Source: Colwellia sp.
GTDB taxonomy: Bacteria > Pseudomonadota > Gammaproteobacteria > Enterobacterales > Alteromonadaceae
Reading direction: 5' to 3'
Assembly (NCBI GenBank): GCA_016765685.1
Contig: JAESPR010000076.1
Location: 1 to 53,861, forward strand
Length of the DNA stretch: 53,861 nt
The translations under genes and the position numbers were made by a program. This document shows, one piece after another, positions 34,292-44,278 of this stretch. The first letter of the stretch is position 1, and every line of letters starts with the position of its first letter. The notes under the pieces were generated by a model, which was not told the origin of the DNA, searched no databases, and saw nothing but the letters and a program-made list of their open reading frames with translations.

Positions 34292-35407
34292 TTAAGTATG
34301 AAATCTGCGGTGAGTACTGATGGCCATTAGCATGCCAAATCCTGCTAACAATGTCACCATGGATGTGCCGCCATAGCTCACCAAAGGTAATGGCACACCT
34401 ACTACTGGCAACAAGCCAGAAACCATGCCTATATTAACAAATACATAGACGAAAAAAGTTAGGGTTAAACTACCTGCTAATAATTTGGTGAAGGCATGTT
34501 GGGCATTGACGGCAATCCATAACCCGCGCATTACAATAAATAAATATATCGATAATAAAATGCCAACACCGATTAAACCAAATTCTTCGCTGAAAACTGA
34601 AAAAATAAAGTCGGTATGAGGCTCAGGTAAAAATTCTAATTGAGATTGTGTGCCTTGTAAATAACCTTTACCTTCATATCCCCCTGAGCCAATCGCTATT
34701 TTAGACTGAATAATATGATAACCAGAGCCTAGAGGGTCTTGTTCAGGGTTGAATAAGGTCATTACTCGCTGTTTCTGATAATCTTGCATTAAAAATATCC
34801 ACAGTATTGGCGCAAATGCTGAGGCAAGACCAACACAAACACTGATTAACCTCCAACTGGCTCCTGCTAAAAAAATAACAAAAATGCCTGAGCTTGCAAT
34901 GAGTAACGAAGTGCCTAAATCAGGCTGTCTGGCAATAAGCAGTGTTGGCATTAGCACTAAAATGAAGGCAAAAATAACGGTAGAAATTTTTACTGGTAGA
35001 TTCGCTTGACTGATAAACCAAGCGATCATGATGGGGACTACCAGTTTCATTATTTCAGAAGGTTGAAACCTCATTACGCCTAAATCGAGCCAACGTTGAG
35101 CACCTTTACCAACATGGCCAAAAATCAGCACAGCAACCAGTGTCAGCAAGCCAATAACAAAAACAGGTACCGCCCATTTACGATAAACAAGCGGAGGTAT
35201 TTGGGCAATAACTAACATGATAACTAACGCGACACAGATGCTTCGTATGTGTCGGTAGACCATACTCATATTTTGTCCGCTAGCGCTATAAACAATAAAT
35301 ACACCTAGTGCCATCAGTGTCAATATCCCTAATAATAATGGCACATCAATATGTAATTTTTGCCAGATATTTCGAACTTGCTGTTGATCTTGGCCACTGC
35401 TGCGCAT
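34292..35407 (-). CDS. rodA: Rod-shape peptidoglycan glycosyltransferase RodA
   Basis: A 371-residue SEDS-family membrane protein with about ten helices that polymerises glycan strands for lateral wall growth together with PBP2. Typical segments are QRWLDLGVMRFQPSEIMKL, ARQPDLGTSLL, SKIAIGSGGYEGKGYLQGTQ, LPEPHTDFIFSVFSEEFG and the closing LPLVSYGGTSM. The start codon overlaps the end of the PBP2 gene, as in the usual mrdA-mrdB operon. Confidence 0.96.
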   Translation of the reverse strand: MRSSGQDQQQVRNIWQKLHIDVPLLLGILTLMALGVFIVYSASGQNMSMVYRHIRSICVALVIMLVIAQIPPLVYRKWAVPVFVIGLLTLVAVLIFGHVGKGAQRWLDLGVMRFQPSEIMKLVVPIMIAWFISQANLPVKISTVIFAFILVLMPTLLIARQPDLGTSLLIASSGIFVIFLAGASWRLISVCVGLASAFAPILWIFLMQDYQKQRVMTLFNPEQDPLGSGYHIIQSKIAIGSGGYEGKGYLQGTQSQLEFLPEPHTDFIFSVFSEEFGLIGVGILLSIYLFIVMRGLWIAVNAQHAFTKLLAGSLTLTFFVYVFVNIGMVSGLLPVVGVPLPLVSYGGTSMVTLLAGFGMLMAISTHRRFHT

Positions 35408-37392
35408 TATTCGCTCTCGTTGCTTAGATGAAGGGGGTTTATCGATGAATGTCTATGCTGAGTTATAATTTTGTCCTGCGCTGCTGAATTATCAAAACTA
35501 GATTTTATCACTCTATTACCAAAGTATTGATCCATAATTTGTCTAGCCACGGGGCCAGCATTGGTACCACCACCTCCTTTAGCGACGTTTTCTATGGCAA
35601 CGGCTACGACGATTTCAGGTGTTTCAAAGGGGGCGAAAGCGATAAACATAGCATTATCTCGCTTATTTTCTTGCGTTGTTTCGGCATCATATTCTTCATC
35701 TTGCTTAATACGAACTACCTGCGCTGAACCGGTTTTGCCGGCCGCATCATATTTAGCACCTTTAAAGGGCAGATAAGCGGTTGCACCCACTTTTTGTACC
35801 GTGTTATGCATAGCATTAAGTACTAAGTCCCAATTTTTTTCTTGTTTTAATACTAATGGTGCTTGTTCTTCATAGTTGATTTCATTCCAGTTATTCTGTG
35901 TATTGCTTGCTAAGTTGGCAGTTGTATCTGTGGTTGCTTTTAACAAGTGCGGAACTTTGCGCTCACCTCTATTCACTAGGGTTGTTAACGCTTGTGCCAA
36001 TTGTAGCGGAGTAACTGTCCAGTAGCTTTGACCAATACCTACCGATAAGGTTTCGCCAGTATACCAAGACTGATTATAACGACCCCGTTTCCATGAAACG
36101 CTTGGCATGATAGCTCTACTTTCTTCATAAATGTCAATGCCGGTGTAATCACCAAAACCAAAGCGCTCCATCATGGTGCTAATTTTAGTAATGCCGAGCT
36201 TAAAAGCTAAATCGAAAAAGTAAGTATTACAAGACTGTTCTATGGCTTTGTTTAAGTCAACCTTGCCATGACCCCACTTTTTCCAGTCTCTATACTTGTT
36301 GGGCAACCCTTTAAGTTGATACCAACCGGGATCTGTAATTTGAGTTTTAGCGGTGATAATTTGCTCTTCTAAACCGGTTAAGGCTAAAAAAGGTTTGACG
36401 GTTGATGCTGGAGGGTAGCCTTGAACCGTTCTATTTATCAAAGGTAAATCTTTAGAATTACGTATTTTCTGCCATTTTTTAGTGCTAATACCATGCACAA
36501 ATAAATTGCCATCATAACTTGGGTTCGAATACATCGCTAAAATGCCACCGGTGCGAGGATTCATCGCTACTACTGCGCCACGTTTACCAGACAGGGCGCG
36601 CTTGGCAATCATCTGTAATTCTATGTCTAGGGTTAAGGTTAAATTTGTACCGGGTGTCGGAGGGGTAAAGTCTAAGGTGCGAATAATTCTACCTTGACTG
36701 TTAATTTCAACTTCTTGGTGGCCAATAGTGCCATGTAAAATGTCTTCATAGTATTTTTCAATACCTAACTTGCCAATGCTGTGGGTGGCGGCATAATTTT
36801 CAGACTTGCCGGCAAGATCTAGTTTATTGGCATCTTTTCGATTAATGCGTGCTACATAACCTAAGTTATGAGTGGTTAACTTGCCAAAAGGGTAATAGCG
36901 TTTTAAACGAGCATCAACAAAAACGCCCGGAAATTTATGCTGATTGACAGCAAAAAGTGCGACTTGTTGTTCACTCAAACGCGGGTGTAATTCTACTTGT
37001 TTAAAACGACGTTTACTTTTGACAGAGTCAAAAAACTTTGTTTGTCTGTCGATACTGATATCAAGTAAGGTGCTTATTTTATCAATACTAGCTTTTAAAT
37101 CACTCGTTTGTTCAGGAATAACCGCTAAACTATAGACGGGTTTGTTGTCGGCAAGGATAACGCCATTCCGATCGTAAATGATGCCGCGGTTGGGAGCAAC
37201 GGGAAGTAGTTTGATGCGATTAGAGTTAGCACGAGTTTGATATTTTTCAAAAGAGTCAATTTGCAAAGAGTAAAGGTTGCTAAATAACACTAATATCAGT
37301 ACAAGTATCCCAACAAATGCAATAAAAGTACGACGAGCAAATAGGTTCGCCTCCGCGCTATGATTTCTAATAATAATCCGACGAGGTGCCAC
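35407..37392 (-). CDS. mrdA: Penicillin-binding protein 2 (transpeptidase)
   Basis: A 661-residue class B penicillin-binding protein that crosslinks peptidoglycan during elongation. One N-terminal membrane helix (about residues 22-44) is followed by the dimerisation domain (VAPNRGIIYDRNGVILADN) and the transpeptidase domain with PPASTVKPF (S-x-x-K), QSCNTYF (S-x-N) and GKTGSAQV (K-T-G). It starts 3 bp after the rlmH stop codon and overlaps rodA at its end, so rlmH-mrdA-rodA-rlpA form one operon. Confidence 0.96.
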   Translation of the reverse strand: MAPRRIIIRNHSAEANLFARRTFIAFVGILVLILVLFSNLYSLQIDSFEKYQTRANSNRIKLLPVAPNRGIIYDRNGVILADNKPVYSLAVIPEQTSDLKASIDKISTLLDISIDRQTKFFDSVKSKRRFKQVELHPRLSEQQVALFAVNQHKFPGVFVDARLKRYYPFGKLTTHNLGYVARINRKDANKLDLAGKSENYAATHSIGKLGIEKYYEDILHGTIGHQEVEINSQGRIIRTLDFTPPTPGTNLTLTLDIELQMIAKRALSGKRGAVVAMNPRTGGILAMYSNPSYDGNLFVHGISTKKWQKIRNSKDLPLINRTVQGYPPASTVKPFLALTGLEEQIITAKTQITDPGWYQLKGLPNKYRDWKKWGHGKVDLNKAIEQSCNTYFFDLAFKLGITKISTMMERFGFGDYTGIDIYEESRAIMPSVSWKRGRYNQSWYTGETLSVGIGQSYWTVTPLQLAQALTTLVNRGERKVPHLLKATTDTTANLASNTQNNWNEINYEEQAPLVLKQEKNWDLVLNAMHNTVQKVGATAYLPFKGAKYDAAGKTGSAQVVRIKQDEEYDAETTQENKRDNAMFIAFAPFETPEIVVAVAIENVAKGGGGTNAGPVARQIMDQYFGNRVIKSSFDNSAAQDKIITQHRHSSINPLHLSNESE

Positions 37393-37395
37393 GCG

Positions 37396-37866
37396 TTATT
37401 CTCTATGATAGGGATGGTTGTTATTGATGCTCCAAGCGCGATATAAACTTTCACCGATCAGTATTCTAACCATAGGATGAGGTAGTGTTAGGGGAGATAA
37501 TGACCACTTCTGTTCGCTTGCTTTTATGCATGCTGGGGCTAATCCTTCCGGACCGCCCACAAGTAAAGCCACATCCCTGCCATCAAATTGCCAACGTTCA
37601 AGTTGTTTGGCTAATTGCGGAGTGGTCCAAGGTTTTCCTTCAACTTCTAAGGTAACAATGCGACTGCCTTTTGGAATGGCGGCAAGCAGTTGCTCGCCTT
37701 CTTTATCCAAAATACGAGAAATATCTGCATTTTTACCGCGTTTTCCTGCTGAAATTTCGACTAAGTCAAAAGACAAGTCTCGAGGGAAACGTCGGGCATA
37801 CTCGTCAAAGCCTTGAGTAACCCAAGCGGGCATTTTAGTGCCAACGGCGTATAAAGTTAGTTTCAT
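37396..37866 (-). CDS. rlmH: 23S rRNA pseudouridine-1915 N3-methyltransferase RlmH
   Basis: A 156-residue SPOUT-class methyltransferase that modifies pseudouridine 1915 in helix 69 of 23S rRNA. It has the family beginning [16 protein letters not shown], the knot region [11 protein letters not shown], and the end [17 protein letters not shown], where the final residues complete the active site. The neighbours rsfS upstream and mrdA downstream are the normal gammaproteobacterial order. Confidence 0.97.
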   Translation of the reverse strand: MKLTLYAVGTKMPAWVTQGFDEYARRFPRDLSFDLVEISAGKRGKNADISRILDKEGEQLLAAIPKGSRIVTLEVEGKPWTTPQLAKQLERWQFDGRDVALLVGGPEGLAPACIKASEQKWSLSPLTLPHPMVRILIGESLYRAWSINNNHPYHRE

Positions 37867-38096
37867 TAATAAATTGTTACGCCTTTATGGGGAAGTATCA
37901 AGCTACAGTTGGGCTAAATAAAGCTATCCGTCAACATATAAAGGTATCATGCAGGAAAAAGTGACTAGAGCACAGGTTTATGTTCCCGACTAAACCTAAG
38001 TACCTACATCTATATAGGCAAGGTGGTTGATTGAGGAACAGTCCGCTATTGCGAGTGATACCAACGCTGCTATAGTTGTCTTTTAACCAGTGATGA
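37867..38096. other. Spacer between rsfS and rlmH, no feature recognised
   Basis: This 230 bp gap is unusually long for the rsfS-rlmH pair, which are normally close. I saw no open frame, no clear terminator and no known repeat. It may be leftover from an insertion or hold a promoter for the rlmH operon. Confidence 0.4.
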
Positions 38097-38420
38097 TTAA
38101 TCTTCGGCCCATAACTGTTCTAAATTATATTTATCACGTTGTTCGTCAGTCATCACATGCACAATGATATCGCCTAAATCTACTAGCGCCCATTCACCAA
38201 CATCGTTGCCTTCCATACCACGAGGCTCTACACCGGCAGCACGACATTCAATGGCAACAGATTGGGCAATAGATTTCACATGACGGTTGGAGTTACCTGA
38301 GCAGATAATCATATAGTCAGCAAAACTCGCTTTCTTACTAATATGAAGTGATATTATCTCTCTGCCTTTCATGTCTTCAAGTTTTTCGATTACAAATGTT
38401 TTAAGTTTTTCGGTTTGCAA
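38097..38420 (-). CDS. rsfS: Ribosome silencing factor RsfS
   Basis: A 107-residue protein that binds uL14 and prevents subunit joining when nutrients are short. The core KLEDMKGREIISLHI, ASFADYMIICSGNSNRHV, GVEPRGMEGNDVGEWALVDLGD and IVHVM are all present. The frame extends upstream to 38528 and overlaps nadD, but that part has no family resemblance. I chose TTG 38420, which gives the normal N-terminus and has AGGA eight bases before it. Confidence 0.93.
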   Translation of the reverse strand: MQTEKLKTFVIEKLEDMKGREIISLHISKKASFADYMIICSGNSNRHVKSIAQSVAIECRAAGVEPRGMEGNDVGEWALVDLGDIIVHVMTDEQRDKYNLEQLWAED

Positions 38421-38478
38421 GGTGTTCTTCCTAGTGTCAGCTTCATTACTATAATAATAACATTTTTTAAAGAAAGCG

Positions 38479-39153
38479 TTAACGATAAAGCTTATTTTTA
38501 TTGATAAAAGCAAATACTTTTGGCGCAAGTAGGTGTTGGCAGTCTTGTTTATCGGCTAATCGTTGTCGTATTTCGCTAGCAGAAATATTAATGTTTAGAT
38601 TTTTACTTTGATTAGGCAAGCTATTTTCAAGCAATAAAATGCCGCCTGACTTGCTCTTATTCAGTGATTCAATATCGTTAACTTGGTGTTGGCCTAATAA
38701 CCTTTTGGTGGTTTGGTTGATAGTACCTAATTGATAATTAGGTCGGTTGTTAACCACTAAATGACAAAGAGTTAAAATTTCTTGGTATTTATGCCACGTG
38801 GTAAAGGTTAATAAAGAGTCTAAGCCGATAATAAAATATAAATGGCTGTTAGGGTAGGTTTGCGATAACTCTTTTAAGGTATCAAGGGTATAAGAATAAC
38901 CATCACGTTTTAATTCACGTTCATCACAACGCAGTAAAGGCTCAACATCACAGGCTAACTTAACCATGGTTGCTCGCTGTTTGGCGCTGACATTAGGTGT
39001 TGCTTTATGAGGTGATATGTTAGCGGGTATGAATAATACTTCATCTAACGAGAGTAACTTTGCCACGGCTTTAGCGGGCAAGGTGTGACCAAGGTGAATA
39101 GGGTCAAAGGTGCCACCTAAAATACCTAGGCGCTCCATGTTAACAACGCTCAT
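38479..39153 (-). CDS. nadD: Nicotinate-nucleotide adenylyltransferase NadD
   Basis: A 224-residue nucleotidyltransferase that makes deamido-NAD from nicotinate mononucleotide. It shows LGILGGTFDPIHLGHT (with the H-x-G-H motif), a central LYFIIGLDSLLTFTTWH, and the late ISASEIRQRL (ISxTxxR-like). The ATG lies two bases after the holA stop codon; an ATG 15 bp later (39138) is an alternative. The C-terminal insert around NQTTKRLLGQHQVNDIESL is longer than in E. coli. Confidence 0.95.
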   Translation of the reverse strand: MSVVNMERLGILGGTFDPIHLGHTLPAKAVAKLLSLDEVLFIPANISPHKATPNVSAKQRATMVKLACDVEPLLRCDERELKRDGYSYTLDTLKELSQTYPNSHLYFIIGLDSLLTFTTWHKYQEILTLCHLVVNNRPNYQLGTINQTTKRLLGQHQVNDIESLNKSKSGGILLLENSLPNQSKNLNINISASEIRQRLADKQDCQHLLAPKVFAFINKNKLYR

Positions 39154-39155
39154 TA

Positions 39156-40217
39156 TTAATCATACTCATAGTTCAGCGAAAAATGCTGTAGGGTTTCACC
39201 ATGATAAAGCGTGACACATAAATCGGCTAACAACACAAAAGTATTAAATTCGCTGCTGGTTTTACTGAGCAAATCAATATCGGCAAGTCGCGACATCGCT
39301 CGTTTCACATTGTTTAAGCTAATGTGGGTGAGTGCATATTGATATAAAGGTTTGCGCTTATCCCAAATGCGATATTCTTTATATAAATCATTTAACTGTT
39401 TGCCTTGTTTTAGCTTATCTAGCATTGCGTAGAGTTGATTAATTTCTTTGTGTAATACCCAAATTATTTGGCCAGCGGCAGTGCCTTCTTGTTGTAGTTG
39501 ATCTAACATAAATAAACATTTTTTACAGTCGCCTTGCAATATAGCATCAATAATTTGAAAAGGATTAAATTTGGCTTGTTTGATCACTAATTGTTCAGCA
39601 TCAGTTAAACTAATTTGCTGATTATTAGGGAATAATAAGGAAAGTTTTTGTAGTTCTTGTGCTAAAGCGGGTAAATTACCTTCAAATAATTCTATTAATA
39701 ATGACGATAATTCAGGTGCTAAGTTAACGTTTAGACTTCTTGCTTGATTTTGCAACCACCGAGGCAATGCTTTAACGTCAACGTCGTATAAAGGTAGATA
39801 ACAACCTAGTTGGCTTAAGGCTTTAAACCATTTTCTATTGGCGGTTGGCCCATCGAGTTTTGGGCCATGCAAAATGAAAATCACCTCTTGCAAAGAGGCA
39901 TTTTTTTCTATTATTTCAGCCAGTGCTAATAAGGTTTTATTACCATTATCACCAATTTTAACTGAAGCGAACTCCACTTCAATAATACGCTGACTGGCAA
40001 ATAAACTCATTGACTGGTATTCATCAATCAGCTGTTGCCAATCAAATGAATTGTCGCTACTAAAGCGAATTGTTTCACTAAAACCTTGCTGTTGAGCATG
40101 ACTTTTGATGTTTATTAAACTATCATTTTTTTGCCAAGGCTCATCACCAAAAACCAACCATATCGGTTTAAAACCCTGTGATAACGTTTGCTGTAGTTGG
40201 TTATGGTAAATTTTCAT
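39156..40217 (-). CDS. holA: DNA polymerase III delta subunit HolA
   Basis: A 353-residue clamp-loader subunit that opens the beta sliding clamp. It has the expected N-terminus (MKIYHNQLQQTLSQGFKPIWLVFGDEP), the F-x-x-Q-R-like segment SLFASQRIIEVEF, a Walker-like domain without ATPase motifs, the FEGNLPALAQELQKL helix and the C-terminal collar helices. It lies between lptE and nadD in the standard gammaproteobacterial order. Confidence 0.94.
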   Translation of the reverse strand: MKIYHNQLQQTLSQGFKPIWLVFGDEPWQKNDSLINIKSHAQQQGFSETIRFSSDNSFDWQQLIDEYQSMSLFASQRIIEVEFASVKIGDNGNKTLLALAEIIEKNASLQEVIFILHGPKLDGPTANRKWFKALSQLGCYLPLYDVDVKALPRWLQNQARSLNVNLAPELSSLLIELFEGNLPALAQELQKLSLLFPNNQQISLTDAEQLVIKQAKFNPFQIIDAILQGDCKKCLFMLDQLQQEGTAAGQIIWVLHKEINQLYAMLDKLKQGKQLNDLYKEYRIWDKRKPLYQYALTHISLNNVKRAMSRLADIDLLSKTSSEFNTFVLLADLCVTLYHGETLQHFSLNYEYD

Positions 40218-40254
40218 GAAAGCCTTATAACTGCGTTTATGTAAGCAGTAAGTA

Positions 40255-40842
40255 TTAGCGTTGAATTCTTGCCATATCTCGTAAGATTTTATCCGCCGCG
40301 GATTTTCTCATTTCACTTAATAATAAGGATAACTCACGTGATTTTGCTAGTGCAAAATTAGGATCATCTTGATAATCGCGATAGAGCTCAAAACGAAAAT
40401 CTTGAGGTTCTTTCCTTTGTTCATGTTCATTATTAGCGCCGAAACGTAATTGATAATGCACCGCATAAATAAGTTCATATTCAGCGACTTGCCCATTTTC
40501 AAATACTGACAAAGTTCTTCTATCAAGTTTGTCTGACATGATTCGAAGTTCAGGGACTTGGTTATTTTTAACTTTAAGTACTTTTACTTGATTACGAGAT
40601 AAATGCTGTTTAACTAAACGTGTTAATTCACCATGCACATCGCTGGAACTAACATAAAGCGTTTGCAGCTCATCACTAAGCAAGTAATCCCCACGCAGGT
40701 GGAAACCACAAGCGGATAATACACTTGTTAGCACCATGGTAAGAAATAAAGTGCGCCACTGTTTCGTTGTGCCTCGCTGCACTCGTGACGACCTACATTG
40801 AATAACAGGGTAGGTCGACCCTTGCTGCAACAATTCCCTCAT
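40255..40842 (-). CDS. lptE: LPS-assembly lipoprotein LptE
   Basis: An outer-membrane lipoprotein that plugs LptD and helps insert lipopolysaccharide. The lipobox LSAC is followed by GFHLRGDYLLSDELQTLYV, the classic LptE start of the mature protein, and the domain ends with LLLSEMRKSAADKIL. The first ATG, 40842, lies next to the leuS stop but places the lipobox Cys at about residue 46, too far for a normal signal peptide. The extra sequence comes from a REP-like palindrome (40789-40817). A GTG at 40782, with AGG from the repeat nine bases upstream, would give a normal 24-residue signal peptide and may be the working start. A TTG at 40857 is also in frame. Confidence 0.9.
   Translation of the reverse strand: MRELLQQGSTYPVIQCRSSRVQRGTTKQWRTLFLTMVLTSVLSACGFHLRGDYLLSDELQTLYVSSSDVHGELTRLVKQHLSRNQVKVLKVKNNQVPELRIMSDKLDRRTLSVFENGQVAEYELIYAVHYQLRFGANNEHEQRKEPQDFRFELYRDYQDDPNFALAKSRELSLLLSEMRKSAADKILRDMARIQR
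40789..40817. repeat. REP-like palindrome inside the 5' end of lptE
   Basis: CGACCTAC at 40789-40796 and GTAGGTCG at 40810-40817 form a perfect 8 bp stem with a 13-base loop, in a more GC-rich stretch (about 40771-40830) than its surroundings. It encodes part of the odd N-terminal extension of LptE. The style fits REP elements spread by REP-associated tyrosine transposases; copies elsewhere were not checked. Confidence 0.6.
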
Positions 40843-40843
40843 C

Positions 40844-43483
40844 TTAATTCGCCACAATGTTTAGTAATTTTCCTGGAATATAAATCACTTTACGAATAGT
40901 TTTACCGGTCGTAAATTTCAGTACGTGTTCGTCAGTCAAACCTAACGTTTCTACGGTTTCTTTACTAGTATCAGCCGCAACGGTTATTTTCGCGCGCAAT
41001 TTCCCATTAACTTGCACTATAATAAGTTTTTCATCTTCAACTAAAGCACTTTCATCAACGGTTGGCCATTGGGCATCTTCAACTGGTTTCTGCTCTAGTT
41101 CTTGCCATAAGTAATGACACATATGTGGCGTGATAGGCGTTAACATTAAAATAACTGCACGCAAAGATTCAAGCATTACCGCTTGGTCTTCGTTGGTAGC
41201 CACTGGTGCTTTGCTTAAATGATTCATTAACTCCATGATAGCAGCAATCGCGGTATTAAAAGTATTACGACGACCAATATCATCGGTTACTTTGGCTATG
41301 GTTTTATGTAATTCTCGACGCAGTTTTTTCTGAGCAGAGTTCAAATTCAAATCGTTAGTGCTTGGCAATTCACCATTAGTGACGTCAATAAAATCATGAA
41401 CAATTTTATAAACACGTTTAACAAAACGGTGCGCACCTTCAACACCAGTGTCAGACCATTCTAAGGTTTGCTCTGGCGGTGAGGTAAACATGATAAATAA
41501 ACGCACGGTATCAGCACCATATTTACTAATCACTTCTTGTGGATCAATGCCGTTGTTTTTTGACTTAGACATCTTACTCATGCCAGCAGAAATAACCGCT
41601 TTACCATCAATTTTGCTAATAGCAGAGGTTACTTCTCCTTTATCATCACGCTCAACAATAACATCACTAGGCGCAATCCAGTCTTGTGCGCCATTGGCTG
41701 CTTCACGATAATAGGTATCAGCTAAAACCATGCCTTGGCACAGTAATTTTTTGTAGGGTTCGTCGCATTCTACTAGGCCAACATCACGCAATAATTTATG
41801 GAAAAAACGAGAATAAAGTAAATGTAAGATGGCGTGCTCGATGCCGCCAATGTATTGATCAACGGGTAACCAGTAATTGGCTTTAGCGGGATCAATCATT
41901 TGACTGTCATCGTTGGGTGAACAATATCGGGCGTAGTACCAAGAAGACTCCATAAAGGTATCGAAGGTATCGGTTTCGCGTAGAGCATCTTCACCATTAA
42001 AGGTGGTTTTTGCCCATTCTGGGTCGTCTTTAATAGGAGAAGTTACCCCATTCATCACCACATCTTCGGGTAATACTACCGGTAGTTCGCTGGTAGGTAC
42101 TGGCACAGATTCGCCATTGGCAAGGTTTATCATTGGGATAGGTGTACCCCAATAACGTTGGCGCGAAACACCCCAGTCACGTAAACGAAAATTAGTGGTG
42201 ATTTTACCTTTGTTTTCGCTAATTAATTTATCACTGATAGCTTGAAAAGCCTGTTCGAAATCTAAACCGTTAAATTCACCTGAATTGATTAGTTTACCTT
42301 TTTCGGTAATGGCGGCTTTGCTTATGTCAGAAATATTAGCGTTGTCATTGTCTTGAGCACTTTCCTTGGCGGTACTAATAACTTGTGTAATGGCTAAACC
42401 GTATTTTGTTGCGAATTCATAATCACGTTGATCGTGTCCTGGCACCGACATTACTGCGCCTGAGCCGTAGTCCATCAAAACAAAGTTGGCTGCCCAAACA
42501 GGCACTAAATCACCGGTCAGTGGGTGAATGGCTTTTAGACCAGTATCTACGCCTTTTTTCTCCATCGCCGCCATGTCAGCTTCGGTGGTTTGATTGTTTT
42601 TACACTCTAGAATAAAGTCAGCTAAGGTATTATCTCCTTTGGCAATATTTTCTTTTGCGGCAACTTGCGCTAACGGGTGTTCGGCAGCAAGGGCGACATA
42701 AGTTACGCCCATCAGGGTGTCTGGACGTGTGGTATAGATATCAAAGCTTGCTTGTTTGCCATCTACTAAACCGTCAACTTCAAAAGTCATCTCTATACCT
42801 TGCGAGCGACCAATCCAGTTACGTTGCATGGTTTTTACTTGTTCAGGCCAGTCGGTTAATTGGTCTAAGTCATCAAGTAGCTCTTGCGCATAATCGGTAA
42901 TTTTAATGAACCACTGTGGAATTGCTTTTTTCTCAACAAGTGCGCCAGAACGCCAGCCGCGCCCATCAATCACTTGCTCGTTAGCCAATACAGTTTGATC
43001 AACAGGATCCCAGTTTACCGTGGCATTTTTCTTATAAACTAAACCTTTTTCATAAAGTTTAATAAAAAACCATTGCTCCCAGCGATAATAATCTTGTTTA
43101 CAGGTAGCAAGTTCTCTACTCCAATCGTAACCAAAGCCTAATGATTTTAACTGGTTGCGCATGTAGTCAATATTTTGATACGTCCATTTTCCTGGTGCAC
43201 TTTTGTTTTTAATAGCAGCATTTTCAGCGGGTAAACCAAAAGCATCCCAGCCCATAGGCTGCATGACATTTTTACCTTGCAACCGTTGATAACGAGCAAT
43301 AACATCACCCAAACTGTAGTTACGCACATGACCCATATGTAAACGACCACTAGGGTAGGGGAACATGGCTAAACAGTAGAATTTTTCTTTGCTTTCATCT
43401 TCAACAGCTTTAAACGTGTCGTTGTCAGTCCAAAATTTTTGTACTGTGGCTTCAATTGCTTGGGGATTATAAATGGCTTCCAT
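40844..43483 (-). CDS. leuS: Leucyl-tRNA synthetase LeuS
   Basis: An 879-residue class Ia synthetase that charges tRNA-Leu. The HIGH-type motif is HMGH ([17 protein letters not shown]), the KMSKS motif is [14 protein letters not shown], and the editing domain carries [16 protein letters not shown] and the [10 protein letters not shown] segment. Anticodon-binding and C-terminal domains are complete. There is a somewhat long insert around [19 protein letters not shown]. It heads the leuS-lptE-holA-nadD-rsfS series and is divergent from ybeL. Confidence 0.98.
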   Translation of the reverse strand: MEAIYNPQAIEATVQKFWTDNDTFKAVEDESKEKFYCLAMFPYPSGRLHMGHVRNYSLGDVIARYQRLQGKNVMQPMGWDAFGLPAENAAIKNKSAPGKWTYQNIDYMRNQLKSLGFGYDWSRELATCKQDYYRWEQWFFIKLYEKGLVYKKNATVNWDPVDQTVLANEQVIDGRGWRSGALVEKKAIPQWFIKITDYAQELLDDLDQLTDWPEQVKTMQRNWIGRSQGIEMTFEVDGLVDGKQASFDIYTTRPDTLMGVTYVALAAEHPLAQVAAKENIAKGDNTLADFILECKNNQTTEADMAAMEKKGVDTGLKAIHPLTGDLVPVWAANFVLMDYGSGAVMSVPGHDQRDYEFATKYGLAITQVISTAKESAQDNDNANISDISKAAITEKGKLINSGEFNGLDFEQAFQAISDKLISENKGKITTNFRLRDWGVSRQRYWGTPIPMINLANGESVPVPTSELPVVLPEDVVMNGVTSPIKDDPEWAKTTFNGEDALRETDTFDTFMESSWYYARYCSPNDDSQMIDPAKANYWLPVDQYIGGIEHAILHLLYSRFFHKLLRDVGLVECDEPYKKLLCQGMVLADTYYREAANGAQDWIAPSDVIVERDDKGEVTSAISKIDGKAVISAGMSKMSKSKNNGIDPQEVISKYGADTVRLFIMFTSPPEQTLEWSDTGVEGAHRFVKRVYKIVHDFIDVTNGELPSTNDLNLNSAQKKLRRELHKTIAKVTDDIGRRNTFNTAIAAIMELMNHLSKAPVATNEDQAVMLESLRAVILMLTPITPHMCHYLWQELEQKPVEDAQWPTVDESALVEDEKLIIVQVNGKLRAKITVAADTSKETVETLGLTDEHVLKFTTGKTIRKVIYIPGKLLNIVAN

Positions 43484-43700
43484 TAAGGGGTCTCGAACGC
43501 TGTGTTTTGGGGTTTTTATTATGCTCTGTTCAGGCTCGATTTAATGTAAAAAGGCTTGAAAGATACGTAAAAACAGAAATTAAATTATCACGATAGAATA
43601 CCTTATCTGCCTAGTTAACAACAAGCTTAATTGATAATTTTGTCTATACTCTTTAGTACGGCTTTAAAAGCATAAAGAGCGGTGCTAAAAGGAACGAATT

Positions 43701-44186
43701 ATGATTGATAAAAAAGAATACCTTATGGAAATTTATCAAGATCTTAGTAACTGGCTTGATGAAATGACCGCGCTGCAAAAACCGCGCATAACTGAATTAA
43801 TTAAACAGGCTACCCTATACGCCAAAACAGCTGAAAGAATGTCGCAAGAAAAAGTGCATCAATTTGTTGATAATTTACAGTATGATCTACATGATTTTTA
43901 CCAACAAAATCAATCACAAATGAAACATTCTATTTATTTGGGCTTGCTCAAAGAAACCCTTTGGGAAAATTTGGCCCAGTTAACTGACAAGTCGCAAGTT
44001 GAATGGGCTGAATTAGTGGAAGATTTTGAGCATGATGGTATCTACAAAATTGGCGATTTTATTGGTTTTGGTGAGCTAGTTTGCCAACAGTGTGATGACA
44101 ACATTCATATTATGCACTTAAGTGAAGTAACCGCTTGTACAAAATGTGGTGGCGAAAACTTTACTCGTTTGCCACTTGACCCTTAG
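43701..44186 (+). CDS. ybeL: YbeL-like zinc-ribbon protein (DUF1451)
   Basis: A 161-residue protein with a long helical N-terminal region (about 1-125, coiled-coil prone) and a C-terminal zinc ribbon with two C-x2-C pairs (CQQCDD and CTKCGG, 20-odd residues apart). The family's role is unknown. E. coli ybeL is also next to leuS, so the location supports the name. Ribosome site AAAGGAAC precedes ATG 43701. Confidence 0.9.
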   Translation: MIDKKEYLMEIYQDLSNWLDEMTALQKPRITELIKQATLYAKTAERMSQEKVHQFVDNLQYDLHDFYQQNQSQMKHSIYLGLLKETLWENLAQLTDKSQVEWAELVEDFEHDGIYKIGDFIGFGELVCQQCDDNIHIMHLSEVTACTKCGGENFTRLPLDP

Positions 44187-44278
44187 TTTTTCCGTTGTTC
44201 TTAATTATTGTTAGCGAAGTAGTTACCGAGTACACTTAACTAATATTGGTATTAAAAGCAATTTTCTCAAGGACATAC

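Noticed and set aside
38421..38528. Extended N-terminus of RsfS overlapping nadD
   Set aside because: The extra 36 residues have no family resemblance, and a TTG with AGGA before it gives the normal RsfS start.
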